Assembly (NCBI RefSeq): GCF_008831285.2 | Contig: NC_045140.1 | Span: 785,528-849,527, forward strand | DNA: 64,000 nt | Source of the DNA: Nymphaea colorata | Taxonomy: Eukaryota; Streptophyta; Magnoliopsida; Nymphaeales; Nymphaeaceae | Reading direction: 5' to 3' | Made by a program: the position numbers and the translations under genes | Shown: in pieces, positions 13,708 through 26,959 of the stretch | Position numbering within the stretch: position 1 is the stretch's first letter | How the letters are laid out: each line of letters opens with the position of its first letter | Notes under the pieces: generated by a model | The model's database searches: none | Seen by the model: the letters and a program-made list of their open reading frames with translations, nothing else | Told to the model about the DNA's origin: nothing

Positions 13708-13871
13708 GGTTTGGGATCCACCAATTATTGGGAGGATCAAACCACCCCAGAAGCAGAATATGGTTTAGGATCTACCAATTATTGGAAGGATCAAACCACC
13801 CCAGAAGCAGGAATATGGTTTAGGATCTACCAATTATTGGAAGGATCAAACCTCCCCAGAAGCAGGAAGAT
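13708..13871. repeat. Threefold tandem repeat, 54-55 bp unit
   Basis: Units start at 13708, 13762 and 13817 with GGTTT(G/A)GGATC and run through CCAATTATTGG..GGATCAAACC..CCCCAGAAGCAG. Copies differ at only a few positions. Each contains the palindrome CCAATTATTGG. The array ends about 365 bp before the cystinosin start codon. Confidence 0.95.
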
Positions 13872-14236
13872 TTCAACTTGGGGACAGAGCTTGTGATCTT
13901 GTCTATGATGGTGTTCCGGTACAGCATGGTAGGGAGACTCACCGAAGCCAACGGAAGAAGATAGTAATAGTCGGAGTAATAAAACTGTAACTTGGCAAGT
14001 TGCGAGGGAAACACACTCCGCGCCAAGAAATTTGGGACTATGGGGACACGTTTTCGTGGAATTAGAAGCAAAAGAGTGTCCCCTTGATTGAAATCTCAGA
14101 AAAAGCTTGCTCTATTGGCTCCAGGTTCCGGCTCGTCTTCTTAAAAAGGGCCCTTCGTTTTGCAAGGACGAGATCGGAGGGCACCCTCTTCGGATTCTCA
14201 TTTTTCAGACAACAGGTAGAGGGAGAGGGAAAGAGT

Positions 14237-17200
14237 ATGTCGTCCTGGCACTCCCTCCCTCTGGAGGTAACATACGAAGTTCTTGGATGGGTCGCCTTCT
14301 TCTCTTGGTCCCTCAGTTTCTACCCCCAAGTCCTCCTTAACTACCATCGCAAAAGGTGTCTGTCTCTTCTCCCTTTTCCTTTTTGTTTACGCAGACGTTG
14401 GTATGTTTTCTATCTCATGATTCTCTTATTTCTGATTCCTTTAGCGTGGTGGGGTTAAATTTCGATTTTCTGGTGCTTAATTTGACGAAGCACTCGTCTT
14501 ATCTCGTCTACAACGCCTGTCTGTATTTCAGCCCTGCCATTCAACGCCAATATCACGAAAAATATGGTTACAATGAGGTACGGTCTTCTTCCTCTTCTTC
14601 TTCTTGGCTTACTGTTTTCCGTATATTTTTTGAACTTGGTTTTGAGTGCGTCGGATTCCTTGGTTTGCACGTTGCATTTATATAGATCGGTTGCTCAAAA
14701 GATGCCATGCCATCTTGGTGTTAAGGCACAAGCATCCACGAAATGGTTTATTGCACTAGGTGCATGCGAGAAGGATCTTGATGAGTTTTATACTTGATAC
14801 TGAACAATATGATTTCGCTGTTTATCATTATTAGTTTCATGTCTGCTTTGGAAATTTTTAAAGGTGTAACCGTATTCCTTGTAATTGAATGTTCCTAGGC
14901 TTCTAGCATTCAAAGAACAGGAGTCTTCCACAAGAAGTAAGTTAGCCTAGGAATTGCAGGCGACTGCAACTCATTCAAGAAGCTTCGTCTAGTAGCTTTT
15001 CTGATAAATAACTCAGCCCTTTGCCTGCCAGTCTAAAAGTAACCATGACAGTGCATCACCCTGCCGTAGGCCTCTTCATTTGGAAAAGTGAGACCCTTAC
15101 TGTTGTCAATGTTCACTTAGATGATGCAACCAGGAAGACAGAATTCTTTAGCGATAATAATCGTCAAGGCATCTAAAAGTTTATTCCCGCTTAAATTATT
15201 CAGTATTCTAGTGGATGCAGTCCATTTCTGTATAGGTGAAAAAATTTAAAATAAATATCTATAATCAGCAAAATACCTACTGGTGAAGTGTCTAGCCATA
15301 CTCCAACAATCTAATCATATCAGACCGAGGAGATCACAGACACTCCTCTGTAGATGGTATCTTTGATGCCATTAAGTTGCAGTTTTTGCATGCTGAAACA
15401 AAAACTGATTGCAAGAATGGTGCATGCTGGAAATCACGGCATCCAGGTCGAGGCTGCTGATTGTTTACACAACCATAATACTTGTACCTTCAAGCTATCC
15501 TATGGGAAAAGCACTAAACAACTCTTACGAGCTTTCATGGAAGGTAAATCATGAATCTCACTAATCTTTTTGTGGAGGCTTTGTCATTGTGACAGAAATG
15601 ATTTCTAGGAATTTATTGCAGCAATAGAGAAAAGGGTAGCATGGAGACCCTCTGCAGACTACATTGCACAAAATAGTGTCACAGATATGGCAACATTTTC
15701 GAAAATCTCATGATAGTTACGAGAAAATTAAATAAAATAAAAAATCATAAAAAAGTCGCGAGATTTTAAAAATCTCTCCAAAGAGAAAATCTCATGATTT
15801 TATCGCGACTTTTTCATTATTTTTCCTGAGATTTTAATATTTTTTAATTCTTAAAAATTTTAAAGGTTTTCTGTAATTTTTTTAATTTTTAAAAGATTGT
15901 CAAGATTTTTCTGAGAAGAACAAATTCATAGAAAAATACTCGAGAAAAACATCATTGATATTTTTCCGAGAACGATATTTGTGATAAAAGAACAAAATAG
16001 TTGGTGATAAACAAGCATCAAATTATGCAGTGCTAAAAAAGCCGCTGTCAAAGGTAACATTGTGGCATCAGGTCATAGAAAAAGAGTGCATCAGAGATTC
16101 AACATAAAGATCATACTTCATAGAAAATGAGTACGCATAAGAGTATGCCTTCACTTCGGTTAAGTGAGTTGTCCCTATTCTTCATGCAATGGCATTTCTT
16201 TAGTGCATGTATTGGTAACGTCCAAGTGTTAAGGGAAAACCTATGCATTTTAATAGGGTCTTCCACATAGAGCTGTATGTGGTATGTAGAACAACTATTT
16301 CAGGTACTTGAGGAGGTTTATCCAATATATACTAAACCAGTAATTTCTGCTTTTCCCAACATGGTGTCCATGACATCTTCCTTTTGGTTGCTTTAACCTT
16401 CATCCTAAATACTGATGTATCAACTCTTTACACACTCTATCATTCGGTTCAGTTTCTTTCAGTTTAAGTTCATCAAATCTGTCACTCCAGAGTACTTTAT
16501 TTGTGGTAATTTACCTACTTCATTCATTCAGATTCATTCTAATCTATCCCGTTTATGTTTCATCTAAGTTATGCTTATGAAAACCAGTCTGTAGTTGTTG
16601 CTTATTATGTTGGTTTAATTTTGCAGATGATACCAGTAGCTTTGAATGATGTTGCTTTCTCAGTCCATGCTGTCCTTCTGACAGGGTTCACTACTTTCCA
16701 AGTTTTCATCTATGAAGTAAATTTAGCCAGTTGAAGCCTGACTCAAGTTATGCTCTCTGCAACAATATATTTATGCATTCTTTTCTTTGCAGCGAGGTGG
16801 TCAAAGAGTTTCAAAAACTTGCATTGCAATTACTGCTGTTGTCTGGATTTTTGCTGCAGTGTGCTTCTTCGTAGCACTGGGGAACCATTCTTGGCTATGG
16901 CTCATCTCAATTTTCAAGTGAGTCAGTTGGAACAGTTCAAGACTTCAAGTAGTTTGATGAGCATATATTTCGCTGAAACACATTAACTTCTGTATGGTGA
17001 AATTTAGCTGGCTTTTACGAAATCATTCATTATCAATACCAATGGGCCTAAAAGTTTAAATCAGGGTCAAAATGGAGAAAATACAGTTTTAATATAATTT
17101 AGGTACACATATCTGGGCCAATTTGAGTAACTGAGTAGCGTAATTGTCAATTCCTTATTAAAGTTCTGAACATGGTACATAGTGTAGCACTTTCATTGTA

Positions 17201-17839
17201 ATTTAAAGATTGAACACCTAAATATTATTGCATCTGTGGATTATCTGTCCATCAGAAAGATATCTTACAAAAAGGTACGAGTTTCTAGCTACTATGTCCA
17301 ATGTGGTGTCCCTTGATTTGAGCTAGGAGGAAGATGAGGAAAAATCTACAGTCTCCTCTTTGAGAGGGAGAGCATCCAAGACTTCTCTTTATCCAATTGT
17401 CCCCCTTTTGGGGTTTCAGTACAGTAGTATATAGCGGGTGGGTGGGTGGGTGGGTTGGGGCAGGGGGGAGGTGGGGGTAGCCCTACTAATTTTTTGTTAG
17501 ACCGTCTCAAACCCTGACCCAACAGAACATTCACAAGTGCCTTATTCACTATAAAGACGCTTCACTTGACAGTCATCCTGACGTTCCCTACCCTATGCAT
17601 CCCAGTATATAAAACCAAGAACATAACATAATGCTCATGATTGAATTGATGAATTACATCTATACTTTATGCCTGTCAATCTAAAAAAAGAGACATCTGA
17701 ACCTATCAATGAGTTGCCTACTATAGAAGGAAAGGATCACAATTAAACCCCCTTTTTTTTAACAAAATGCATGAATTTTTGTGGGATTATATATCAGATA
17801 TGAGCCAAGACACATTAAACCTTTTTTTTAGAAAAATGC

Positions 17840-17877
<38 letters not shown>

Positions 17878-20800
17878 TATTTATATGTATATTTATATCG
17901 CCTTATCTCCATACTGGCATTTTGTAAAATCACCACACCTGTAGTCTGTACCCACATTGTGGAACCTGTACCCATAACCATGTGAGTTAGTGTTGGACAA
18001 AATAAGAGTAAGCCACCAATTCCTCATGGTTTCTCTCATTTTGTTCAATGTCCATGTGTATTGTTCAATATGTTATAACCAGTGACTTTCTTAAACATTT
18101 TACATATTTTAAACAATGGAATCATGTATAAAATTCTAGACTTTCCCTTTTTTAACCCCTGTCAAGCTGTGGATGATCTCATGTCATGGATATCTTGTTT
18201 GTGGAAATTATTGGACTTTTGTGAGCATCTCAGGAAATATTTTCCTAAAAATATGCTTCATTCTTCGTTGTATTTGTCATGAATTTTGTTCGAAAAGGGT
18301 TAATATAGCTTGCCCTATATCAACACAAGTATAAATATCTGAATAATTTTAGGTCTTCGAATTTTGTTTTTAGGCTGTTATTTTTCTTTCTTTTGGAGCA
18401 ATGATTAGCTAATAACACTGTAAGGAAGAGCTTTATCTTTTCTTTTCTCTTCTTCTGTTTTAGTGTTCTCCTGTAAGAAGTGTGACAAACACACATATTA
18501 TGTTTACATTAATATTGTAGACACAAACAGACACAAAGAACAAGGTCTATGTTTAATAAGCATGGCAAAATGACAACAAAGCACCAGAGTGAACTCTCAT
18601 ACTCTATGAGACATGTCCAATGACCAAAATAATTCAGATCGTTGGATAATAATATGTCAATTTTTGGAAGTACATTTTGAGACATTATTGTGCTATCCAC
18701 ATTAAAAAGTAAATATACCAGGTATCAGCACAAAATTTATGTCTATGTAATGTACAGATGTCTGTCCGCATTATTGCAGAAATGTTAGTCTGAAATGTAT
18801 ATACAGATCAGGTCCTTTTGTAAATGCAAAGCTTTTTTCCCTTGGTCTTATATCCTGATACTTCTTAGCTGGCATGGTTCAGTGCCATTGTTTGTTATTC
18901 TATTCTTGGTCATGGAATCTGAGTTTTTATTATGTTCTTGTGGTGCTATATCTTGATTTCCTCAGTTTGATTTGCTTCTGTGCTAGCTGTATATTTCATA
19001 GTCATAGTTATAGTATGCACATTTTTCCTGTAGATTCTTTTATCATGTGAAGTCTTTTACCGTGTCAGCGTGAATAATTTGTATAGAGTTTTAGTGATTG
19101 CCACTGCATATTATGAGTGAAGTAAGCTGAGATGGAATTGACGCATTATGATGTTCCTTGCAGTTCGATACAGGTTTTCATGACAGCCATCAAATATATC
19201 CCTCAGGTGATTTGCTTTACTAAGGATGGATTATTGATGTTTCTTACACTGACTATAATGAGCACCTAGACTTAATTGAAGTGTAACAGCGTATTCATTC
19301 ATTTGTTCTATTGATTGATTGTTATGCATGTAAGTCATGTGCTTGTATGGTCTTTGTACATCATATATGCTAATCAAAAGCAGAAGACAGTTGGCTATTT
19401 AGGACAATTGTGAATTGATAACACATTTTAAGACATTCTGAAGTGGATCAAACTGGTTTCTGGAGTTAGCCTACATTCTCTTCAGAAGCAGTTTTGCAAT
19501 GGGTACAGAGTGAACTATTTCTAGTATTGTGTTTTGTTTGTTTTTTTATTTTCTTCCCTTTTCTCCAGTTTGCTCATAGGCTTCTTAGAATTTCAAAAAT
19601 CAAACTGATAATTACTAAACCATTGAACAGGTGGCTTTAAATGTGAATTATGACAGGTGATAGCCTGTAAAGTAGAAAATGGAAATGGTGTAATCTATGT
19701 CAGCTGGATGTGGCTGATAGGCTGCTGCATCCGAGTTGACTCAGGTGCAGATGTGCCGTGGATGTAGCCATCAGTATTTGATGTCTATGTACACTTTGCA
19801 ATCTAGTTCAATTAAATTTCTGAGAAGTGGGGGAAACATTTTGGCTTTTCTTTCTTTTGTGCATGTACATACAGGATGTATATTGTTAGAATCTATTGTA
19901 TATGCCATCTATTTTGGATCTGACAATCCAAGTTGTTTTTACTTTATCAAATCGTGTAGATGTGTTCAATCGTGACCAAGAACCCATATCGATGTTTTAT
20001 TAGTTATGTTGTTTTGACCAAAAAGATGGTTTTCTGGCATAAAAAAGTTGATGTACACTGCTTTTTTTCATCACAAGTGAACCTTCATACATATGGATTC
20101 TGGCTATTCAGAAGCTAATCTCCATCAAATCAATCCTATAAACAACATTTATGGGGCTGGATTTAGGAAAACATGAAAAAGGTGAAAATTTTACTAGATT
20201 GCATATACTATATACTTTAGCATGTTTTGTAGCATTGCATGCACACACACACACATTTTGTTGTAACAAGTACATATCTTGGCTTTTTATTGTGCAAGGA
20301 TTTTCTCTAGTATTAATTGGCTAAGTGTATTTTTCAAGGGAAAAAGTTAGGAGCTCAAAAAGTAAAAACATATATATAATTATAAATAATAGAAAAACGA
20401 GGAATATATGTATTATCTACTAATTTTCTTAAAAAACATTGATCAACTTCAAATAATTACTAAGTATATAGCGGAGATGCACCCATGCTCATGCCCTGCA
20501 TCCACTCTCATGTGGCAAGGGACATTACAAGAAAGAACCTTAAAGTGTCCAATTTATTATTATGTTATCCTGTTAAGAATATGCTTTTTTTTTTGCTTAC
20601 TAACATGCTAACATACTGCAGGCAGCCATGAACTTTGCAAGGAAGAGCACAGTTGGATGGAGCATTGGAAATATTCTTCTTGATTTGCTCGGTGGCATTA
20701 CAAACTTCGGACAAATGGGTGTTCAGTCTATAGATCAGCGTGAGTTATTTCCACAATTTTTGATCTCTACCGCTCGTGGAGTCCACTTCCTTGCTAACAA

Positions 20801-22063
20801 TATTTTGCATCATTTTGTAGGCTCATTGGTAAATTTTTATGGCAACATAGGGAAGATATTGCTTTCCTTGGTACGTATATTTGTAAAGTTTGTACCTTTC
20901 TGACAAAGTGCATGCTGATAGTGTATACTAAAACTAATTAATTGCTATTAATATCTTCATGATATTGTTGCACTATCAGGTGATTGCTGTAGGTAAATAT
21001 TCTGTGCTTAATTTGATTTTTTTTTAAAAAAAATTAGATTACTTTTGTCTTTTCTATTGGCTTTGTTCATACAAGCAGTTTTATGATGATGATGATTTCT
21101 GTACTATGGCCATCTTTGAATTTTTGGTGGGTGTGTCGTTTATAATTTTATACAACTCAACCTACGAAAATATCTTTCTAATATTTTGAAGATTAAATGC
21201 CTTTTTAGTCATCATTCAAAGTTAAAATTTTGTCTGTTTCCTCAACTGGTAAAGATAGTTGATCTACCAAAACTCTGCTATCATGTTGATGGAAAGAATC
21301 ATAAAATACTTTGGCTGCAGGCCGTCCTCAGTATATTGTTTACATTGGTGTAAAGAGATGGATATGCATATACCACATGTCAGCAGCCAGATTTGGTACA
21401 TATGGCATAATCAACTTATACATCCATGTGCCTGATATTTATCTGTGGCATTGCATGGTTGACCTGTACAACTTTATTCTTATCTTGGCATGCCCACCCG
21501 GGAGAACTGATCACAAGCCAAAGTTCATTTGCCACCAATTTGAGTTAAACTGCAGGGCCAGTTATTGTAATCAAGATATAGTAAGAGATGAGAATATTTT
21601 ATTTTATTGTTTAACTTTAACTTGCTCTTAATGAGTCAAAGCCAAGTCAACAAAGACCCTGCCTCTCAAGTGGTTTCCCTTTAACCTCTAGTAACCTAGT
21701 TTTTGAATTCTCTAAGACTCTGAAAATTCTGCTTCTATGAAAATGGCATATTCAATTTTTTGGCTTACTTAGTATCTATAATGCATTTTCCCATTGTTTA
21801 TGTTGGTATGTCAAGTTATTTTGGAGCTGATTGTTTTGTTGGTTTTTCCCCTTAATTAAAATGAGAACTTTTTGCAGGAAGTAGTAGTGTTCGACCTCTT
21901 GTTCATTATCCAGCATTATGTACTATACCCTGCCCGGAAGGAGAGAAGGGATATTGTAAATGTGGAACATGTGACACCATTGCTCAACCCATCGCTTACT
22001 ATTGATGTGGCAGAAGATGATGCCCGATCAACTAATACTAAATCAGCTAGTTCAGATGCATGA
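14237..22063 (+). CDS. Cystinosin homologue (PQ-loop lysosomal/vacuolar cystine transporter)
   Basis: Eight exons: 14237-14355, 14445-14577, 16627-16716, 16793-16917, 19164-19206, 20622-20739, 20821-20870 and 21878-22063 (stop TGA); 287 aa, compared with about 270 for the Arabidopsis homologue as I recall it. All introns are GT-AG and phases agree throughout. The protein starts MSSWHSLPLEVTYEVLGW and carries two PQ-loop repeats: SFYPQVLLNYHRKSVVGL (PQ at 30-31) and KYIPQAAMNFARKSTVGW (PQ at 169-170). The stretch GWSIGNILLDLLGG contains D191, which probably matches the proton-coupling Asp of human cystinosin. Several hydrophobic segments agree with the family's seven-helix fold. Known for the family: H+-driven cystine export from lysosomes; the plant protein is expected at the vacuole or prevacuolar membrane. 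The C-terminal tail (about 244-287) is polar and poorly conserved. Introns 2 and 4 exceed 2 kb and hold repeats and a G-quadruplex motif. Confidence 0.95.
15749..15815. repeat. Inverted repeat in cystinosin intron 2
   Basis: AAAAAGTCGCGA near 15750 pairs with TCGCGACTTTTT near 15803, with a short AT-rich spacer that itself repeats AAATCTC motifs. It is probably a foldback remnant. Confidence 0.6.
17436..17477 (+). other. Strong G-quadruplex motif in cystinosin intron 4
   Basis: Five consecutive GGG(T) units with single-T loops are followed by GGGG, GGGGGG and GGGGG runs. The first four units, GGGTGGGTGGGTGGG, match the most stable class of parallel quadruplex. It lies on the coding strand and would therefore also be in the pre-mRNA. 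Confidence 0.85.
17842..17874. repeat. (TA)n microsatellite
   Basis: About 16 TA units inside cystinosin intron 4. Confidence 0.95.
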
Positions 22064-24873
22064 TAATGATATTCCATTGGTAGATCAGAATATAGCCTCC
22101 TGCATCTCTACCATAGATTTGTCCTACACCTGGTATAAGATATCACTGAGACATTATGTTTCAATGTATGTCTAGTTTCCCTTGTCAGAGTTACTGTCCT
22201 GTGAAAGCCTAAAGTATGTTTCACCATTCATGGCCATAGTGGACGGATGATCCATGCATTTTCTCTGCAAGAATTTATGATGTGTTTAGAAGACCTTTGT
22301 ACTGAAACATGGTTGGATGTATAATAACTTCTGTATTTTGCTGGTACAAGTGAGCAATGGATTTGAAGGTTCAGCAACTTTTACGGAATTTGCTAAACAT
22401 AAACACACACGCAGACGCCCCCATGGATACTTGTTATAAGCTTTTGCAAATACAATTTATTGGATTTTAAGATCCAATTTGCATGCGACAATGTAGATGT
22501 GTTCAACGTGGTGGAAAACCTATAAACGAACTCTTGCTTTTTTTTTTTTCAATAGTCCAAAAAGTTTTCTGCTTGTACTTTTTGACCCAAGAATATTTGA
22601 TGCATTTATAACCAACAACTGATTTAGTTTTTTATTGCCAAGAAACCCTGATATATGGATTCTTTTCCTTCCAAGTTGATATCCACTAGACCAATCAAGT
22701 TTATCACATTTGTAAGGTTGGACATAGAAAGTGGAAAAATTAGAAAATCCAACTGGATTGCAACAGATTGTATGAGAAACTGAATTTGTCAATTGACAGG
22801 CATTGATAACTGATAATTATCTCTTTTTTCATCAAATGCTTATTATTGGAGCACTCAATAAAGAGATAAACAGACAGGATCATCATTGTGCCATATTTTG
22901 TAGAAATAAGGTGCTTTTGCAAAATCATTGGATTATGATGTATAGATTAGATTTATAAGTTCACTAAAATCAAAGCTTTAGATTGATTGTGTCATAAATT
23001 CAATTATACAACGAACCCTTTGGGTGGTTTTTAAAACATGTAACTTTGTGTTTGGATTAGTGATAAGCAGCTATAAATTTATCGCATGGCGAAAATAACG
23101 GGCAATAAAATCTCTCTCCCCCTCTCTCTCGAGAGGTTGGGGGGAGAGAAATATTACTTCATAATTACTATATATGGATCGGAAGTAGACCACTAAAAAT
23201 TGAAGCAGTGTGTTGATTGTTTATTGATGTTTGAATTTTTTTCCTTCACTCTTTTCTTATTTTGTAGAGTTAGTTTAGCTGTTGCTTCTTATCTGGTCAT
23301 CGGGTGGCTCAGTATCCTGTTGGCTCACTCCCTTTAAGCAAAACTGAGAACTTGCTTCCTGTTATCTTTCTGCACCTGTCAGGCTTATAAGCTTTGGGAT
23401 GCCCAAGAAAAGCTCAAGAACCTTTTATTTCTGATATGCTTATCATGATAGTTTCTGAACTTAGCTTATCATGATGGTTTTTTTTATCTTCATCGTTTTT
23501 ACCTGGAATGACTTCGGAGCAATAATAACGACAGGGAACTGAGGTGTGCAGTTCTTTATACAATGCTGTGATCTATATATTGGATTCAGTCACATATATT
23601 GCTGACAGTTTTATTGAAAATGACATCGTGCTTTCCTCGATTATGTGTATCGTTTTAATTTTAACGAATATTTCCAAAGGAAGAAAAAAAAAAAGAGCCG
23701 GTCCGGAAAAGAGAAATTCTGCAAAAAAAAAAAAAAACACCGAAACAGTTTCCCCAGTTATGTGAATTTTACATTTCTGTTCTGTCACACATGCTGTTAC
23801 ATGTGGCTTATTTCTCTGCTGTAATGGGTGCTTCCAAACTCACGTGTCTGCTTAGCTTGTGCTTTGTGGCTTATTCAAGAATCGGGCCTTCCCAATGAGG
23901 AATTTTGGGTTTCCCTAATAGGGATTTTTGTGTGTTTCATGTGTATCATCCTGTTCTCAGTATCCCATTTTTTTGCACATACCATTTTGTTTGCAATAAA
24001 ATCTGAGGCAACCGTAGCAGGCGTTTTTCCTGGACAGACCCTTTGCACCGTGAGTACACGTAGTCGTTGGGAGCCATAATTGAAATGAAGACATTCGCTT
24101 TTCAGTGAAAACCTGACTTAAACGTTGTTTAATGTGCTATTCCAGATAACTACTACATAATTACCGAGCCCTAAGCATAATTACCGTAACTTGTACAGTC
24201 TTTCCCTAGCAAGCAAAATGAACCGGATGCGCACCAATGCCTGGAAGCACCAGTTTTGGTAATCATCCTTGGGAACATGAAGAGGTCAATTCAATAGGGA
24301 TCATAAGTTCATAACGGGGGAACCTACACGCAAATGTTTGAAGAAAATGATATCCTTCATAAAGAAACAAAAAGAGAAAGGAAGCCATCTGGAAGAAGTT
24401 AAGAAGTCTGGAATTCCAAAAACAGAACTCTCATTATCTTACAACAGTTTCAATTTTCATATTTCATATAGATCCCACCATATTATCATCTTTAGACGAT
24501 ACACCACTCAAACACGAGCCCATATTGGACAATCTGGAATCAAGATGACGGTGAAACTGTCACATGCAATAGCTAACTTTATACAAGCACGGGACCGCAT
24601 TAGTTGGGGGCCATCAAAATATTCACATGGAAAAATTAATGAAGCAGGAAGAAAGAAATTGTCCAAGTCCTCCATAGTGATCAATTCAAAAGCTTCTACA
24701 ACATGGAGTTTCATGACTTCATCAGTGTCAAATGACTAGTTCTTGAATGACTGCAACGAAGAACCAAGACACGTGTCAATAACTACTGAAATTAGCCAAA
24801 ATATCAAAAAAACTTTAAAAACCACGGGCTGTGAGGGGCAGGGGGGCACGATTGAGATTTTAGCATGAGAGAT
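22064..24873. other. Convergent intergenic region
   Basis: This lies between the 3' ends of the plus-strand cystinosin gene and the minus-strand 67-aa gene, so it holds both 3' UTRs. 22064 to about 22350 is likely cystinosin 3' UTR. A 38-bp hairpin (CT-rich arm, CTCGAG centre, GA-rich arm) sits at 23112-23149. The plus-strand ORF at 24338-24739 (133 codons) has no family resemblance and probably overlaps the other gene's 3' UTR in antisense. Confidence 0.5.
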
Positions 24874-26641
24874 TCATACATCAAAGTTCCTTGAGGCTTC
24901 CTTTATCTGCTCTGCCAGCTCCTGCCGTTTCTTACTCGCTGCAACAAAAAAAAAAAACACTTTTTAACGCTATAATTAGGTCCCTCGCCAAAATGAACGA
25001 GGATAAAACATGCAAGTTCAAAGATCAGCCAATATGAGAGAGCCGTTTCGGCCCATATAGCCCCTTTATTTAAATAACAACGAAACATATATTTTAAAAT
25101 TTAACAAAAAACTAAAATAATATCAAGGGTATTCTTGAGGATCATGAAAAGATATATAAATAAATTATTATGCAAAATTTCGGTGAAGTCAGAATATTTT
25201 ACCTTTCACCGAAATATCTTCCAATGTCTTCGATGTCCTCACAGCAAACCTTTGGAATGCAGGACTGAAAAGGCAATCATCAACCAATATAACTATCAGC
25301 AACAAGTTCCAACTAGAAGACTACCTTGTGCAACAAGAAACAAAAACAAATGAAGGATGTCAATGTTCGGCAAGTCCGTTGAACACAGATAGAGTCATAC
25401 AAGATATGGACCTCTTAATTGCATGAACACATGTAGAGGTGCAGAGAAGACACAAGAAGCACCCATTACAACAGAGAAAGAAGACAACACATGTTACAAC
25501 ATACAGAAAAGAACTGAAAATTTCAAATAACTGAGAAAAACATGATATTATTTTCAAGATATCACAAGAAAAATGTAAACATATTGCTATGATTTGGCTC
25601 CAAAGTCCTCCTACATCTACTTTCACAGTCATTTAGATAAAAGGTCACATGAGACTGATATGTTGAAAATGTCAGTGAAATTACCAGCATTTAGGAAATG
25701 AAAGCTATGTAAAACCGAATATGTTGAAAACGTCAACAATATATGAGATTGAATCTAATATAGAGTATATCCATTCTATAAAGAATTGAGCACCTCAGTC
25801 CCTTAGATGTTCATTATTGTGATCATATATGCAATCATTGCAGCTCAATGAAGTCATCATTGGTGCATAAGTTTCAAGTACAAAGGAAAAAAAACAGAAA
25901 CCATCATCACAAGCAGTGATAGAAATAAAAAGCTTCAAATAAGAAAGATCCACACTTGTTCTTGAGCATCTCAAAGCGTATAAAGCCTAACAGATGCATA
26001 AAAACAACAAGGAAGCAAGTTCTCACTATTGCTTCAGGTGACGGAGCCAACGAGATACTGAGCCATCCAAATGACCGGATTAAGACACAACAGCCAGATT
26101 AACTTTACTAAATAAGAAAGAATGGAGGATAATACTTCAATTTTTAGTGGTATACTTCATGTACAAACATACATACATAAATACATATATAAAATGTATA
26201 CATAGATAGACAGATAGAAAAAGAAAAAGAAAAAAAAAAGAAAGAAAGAAAGAAAGGATAGCTACACTTCTTCCGAAGAAAAATGAACAAAAAAACATGT
26301 AGCATGGCCCCATTTGTATTGCAACATATTCAGGCGGCATTCACATGAATATTGACGGGGAACCATGAACCATTACTATTGCTTCAAGGGAACGAATCAA
26401 CAAGGAACTAACCAGAATCCTTGTGACCAGATAAAGAAGCATTAAAGTGGAAACTAAGAAGCAGTTGGATTGTTTAAATCAATAAACATAAGAAAAAAAG
26501 AAGTGGAAACAAAAATCTAGCACGGCAAACACCAATCATGGATGGGGTAAAAGATGGGCATCACCTATTGGCAAGGCCGTTAACAACAACCTCATTGATG
26601 ACATAACTGAGCACCCGATGCATGAAATTCCCACCTGCCAT
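24874..26641 (-). CDS. Small conserved-looking plant protein of unknown function (67 aa)
   Basis: I rebuilt three short exons: 26641-26565, 25264-25203 and 24938-24874 (stop TGA 24876-24874), with GT-AG introns of 1300 and 264 bp and matching phases (2, then 1). The protein begins MAGGNFMHRVLSYVINEVVV, continues NGLANSPAFQRFAVRTSK, then TLEDISVKASKKRQELAEQI, and ends KEASRNFDV. The N-terminal half is hydrophobic to amphipathic; the C-terminal third is a charged helix, possibly a coiled coil. No catalytic motif is visible. The composition (few acidic residues early, basic amphipathic start) would allow mitochondrial or membrane association, but that is inference. An acceptor-like TTGCAG near 26709 suggests a 5' UTR intron. 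Codon continuity across three exons is the main evidence that it is real. I do not recognise a named family. Confidence 0.72.
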
Positions 26642-26928
26642 CAGAGGGTTCTCTCAGCAACTGTCTTGAAACTTAATCTGCGAGTCTAGCAACTAAAGTT
26701 CTTGATCAGCTGCAAGGAAAAACAACATTATAGAGACATTGAATAACAACAAATTGAAAAACATCTATTGCACGAGACAAAAATGGACAACTAGCAATCT
26801 ACGAGTAAGAAATAAGGCAAAACATCCTCGTGTTGTGTTGCCTGAAACGAAACCCTAGACCCGAGTCGTCTATCAGATTGTGGTTCCCGTTTACATTCAA
26901 GCTGGAGGTAGGATTTTCTTTCCCAATC

Positions 26929-26959
<31 letters not shown>

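Larger units (their letters stand above)
7021..14236. other. Gene-poor AT-rich intergenic region
   Basis: No exon series is visible on either strand. 7021-7260 is probably the promoter and leader of the minus-strand RING gene. 8380-8650 is GC-rich repeat-like DNA. 9400-9560 has a CT-rich, 5'-UTR-like look with a GTGAGT, but no coding continuation that I can defend. 14070-14236 is probably the promoter and leader of the cystinosin gene. SINE-like heads, a hairpin and a tandem repeat are listed separately. Confidence 0.55.

Noticed and set aside
13708-13871. CRISPR-like array
   Set aside because: The three units are head-to-tail tandem copies with no unique spacers, in a plant nuclear context.
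20980-20992. Possible micro-exon (GTGATTGCT..) between cystinosin exons 7 and 8
   Set aside because: It has an AG before and GT-like sites after, but skipping it keeps the frame and gives the spacing between LLSL and VFDLLF expected from the family.
24338-24739. 133-codon plus-strand ORF
   Set aside because: No family resemblance and no splice partners; it probably overlaps the 3' UTR of the minus-strand 67-aa gene in antisense.
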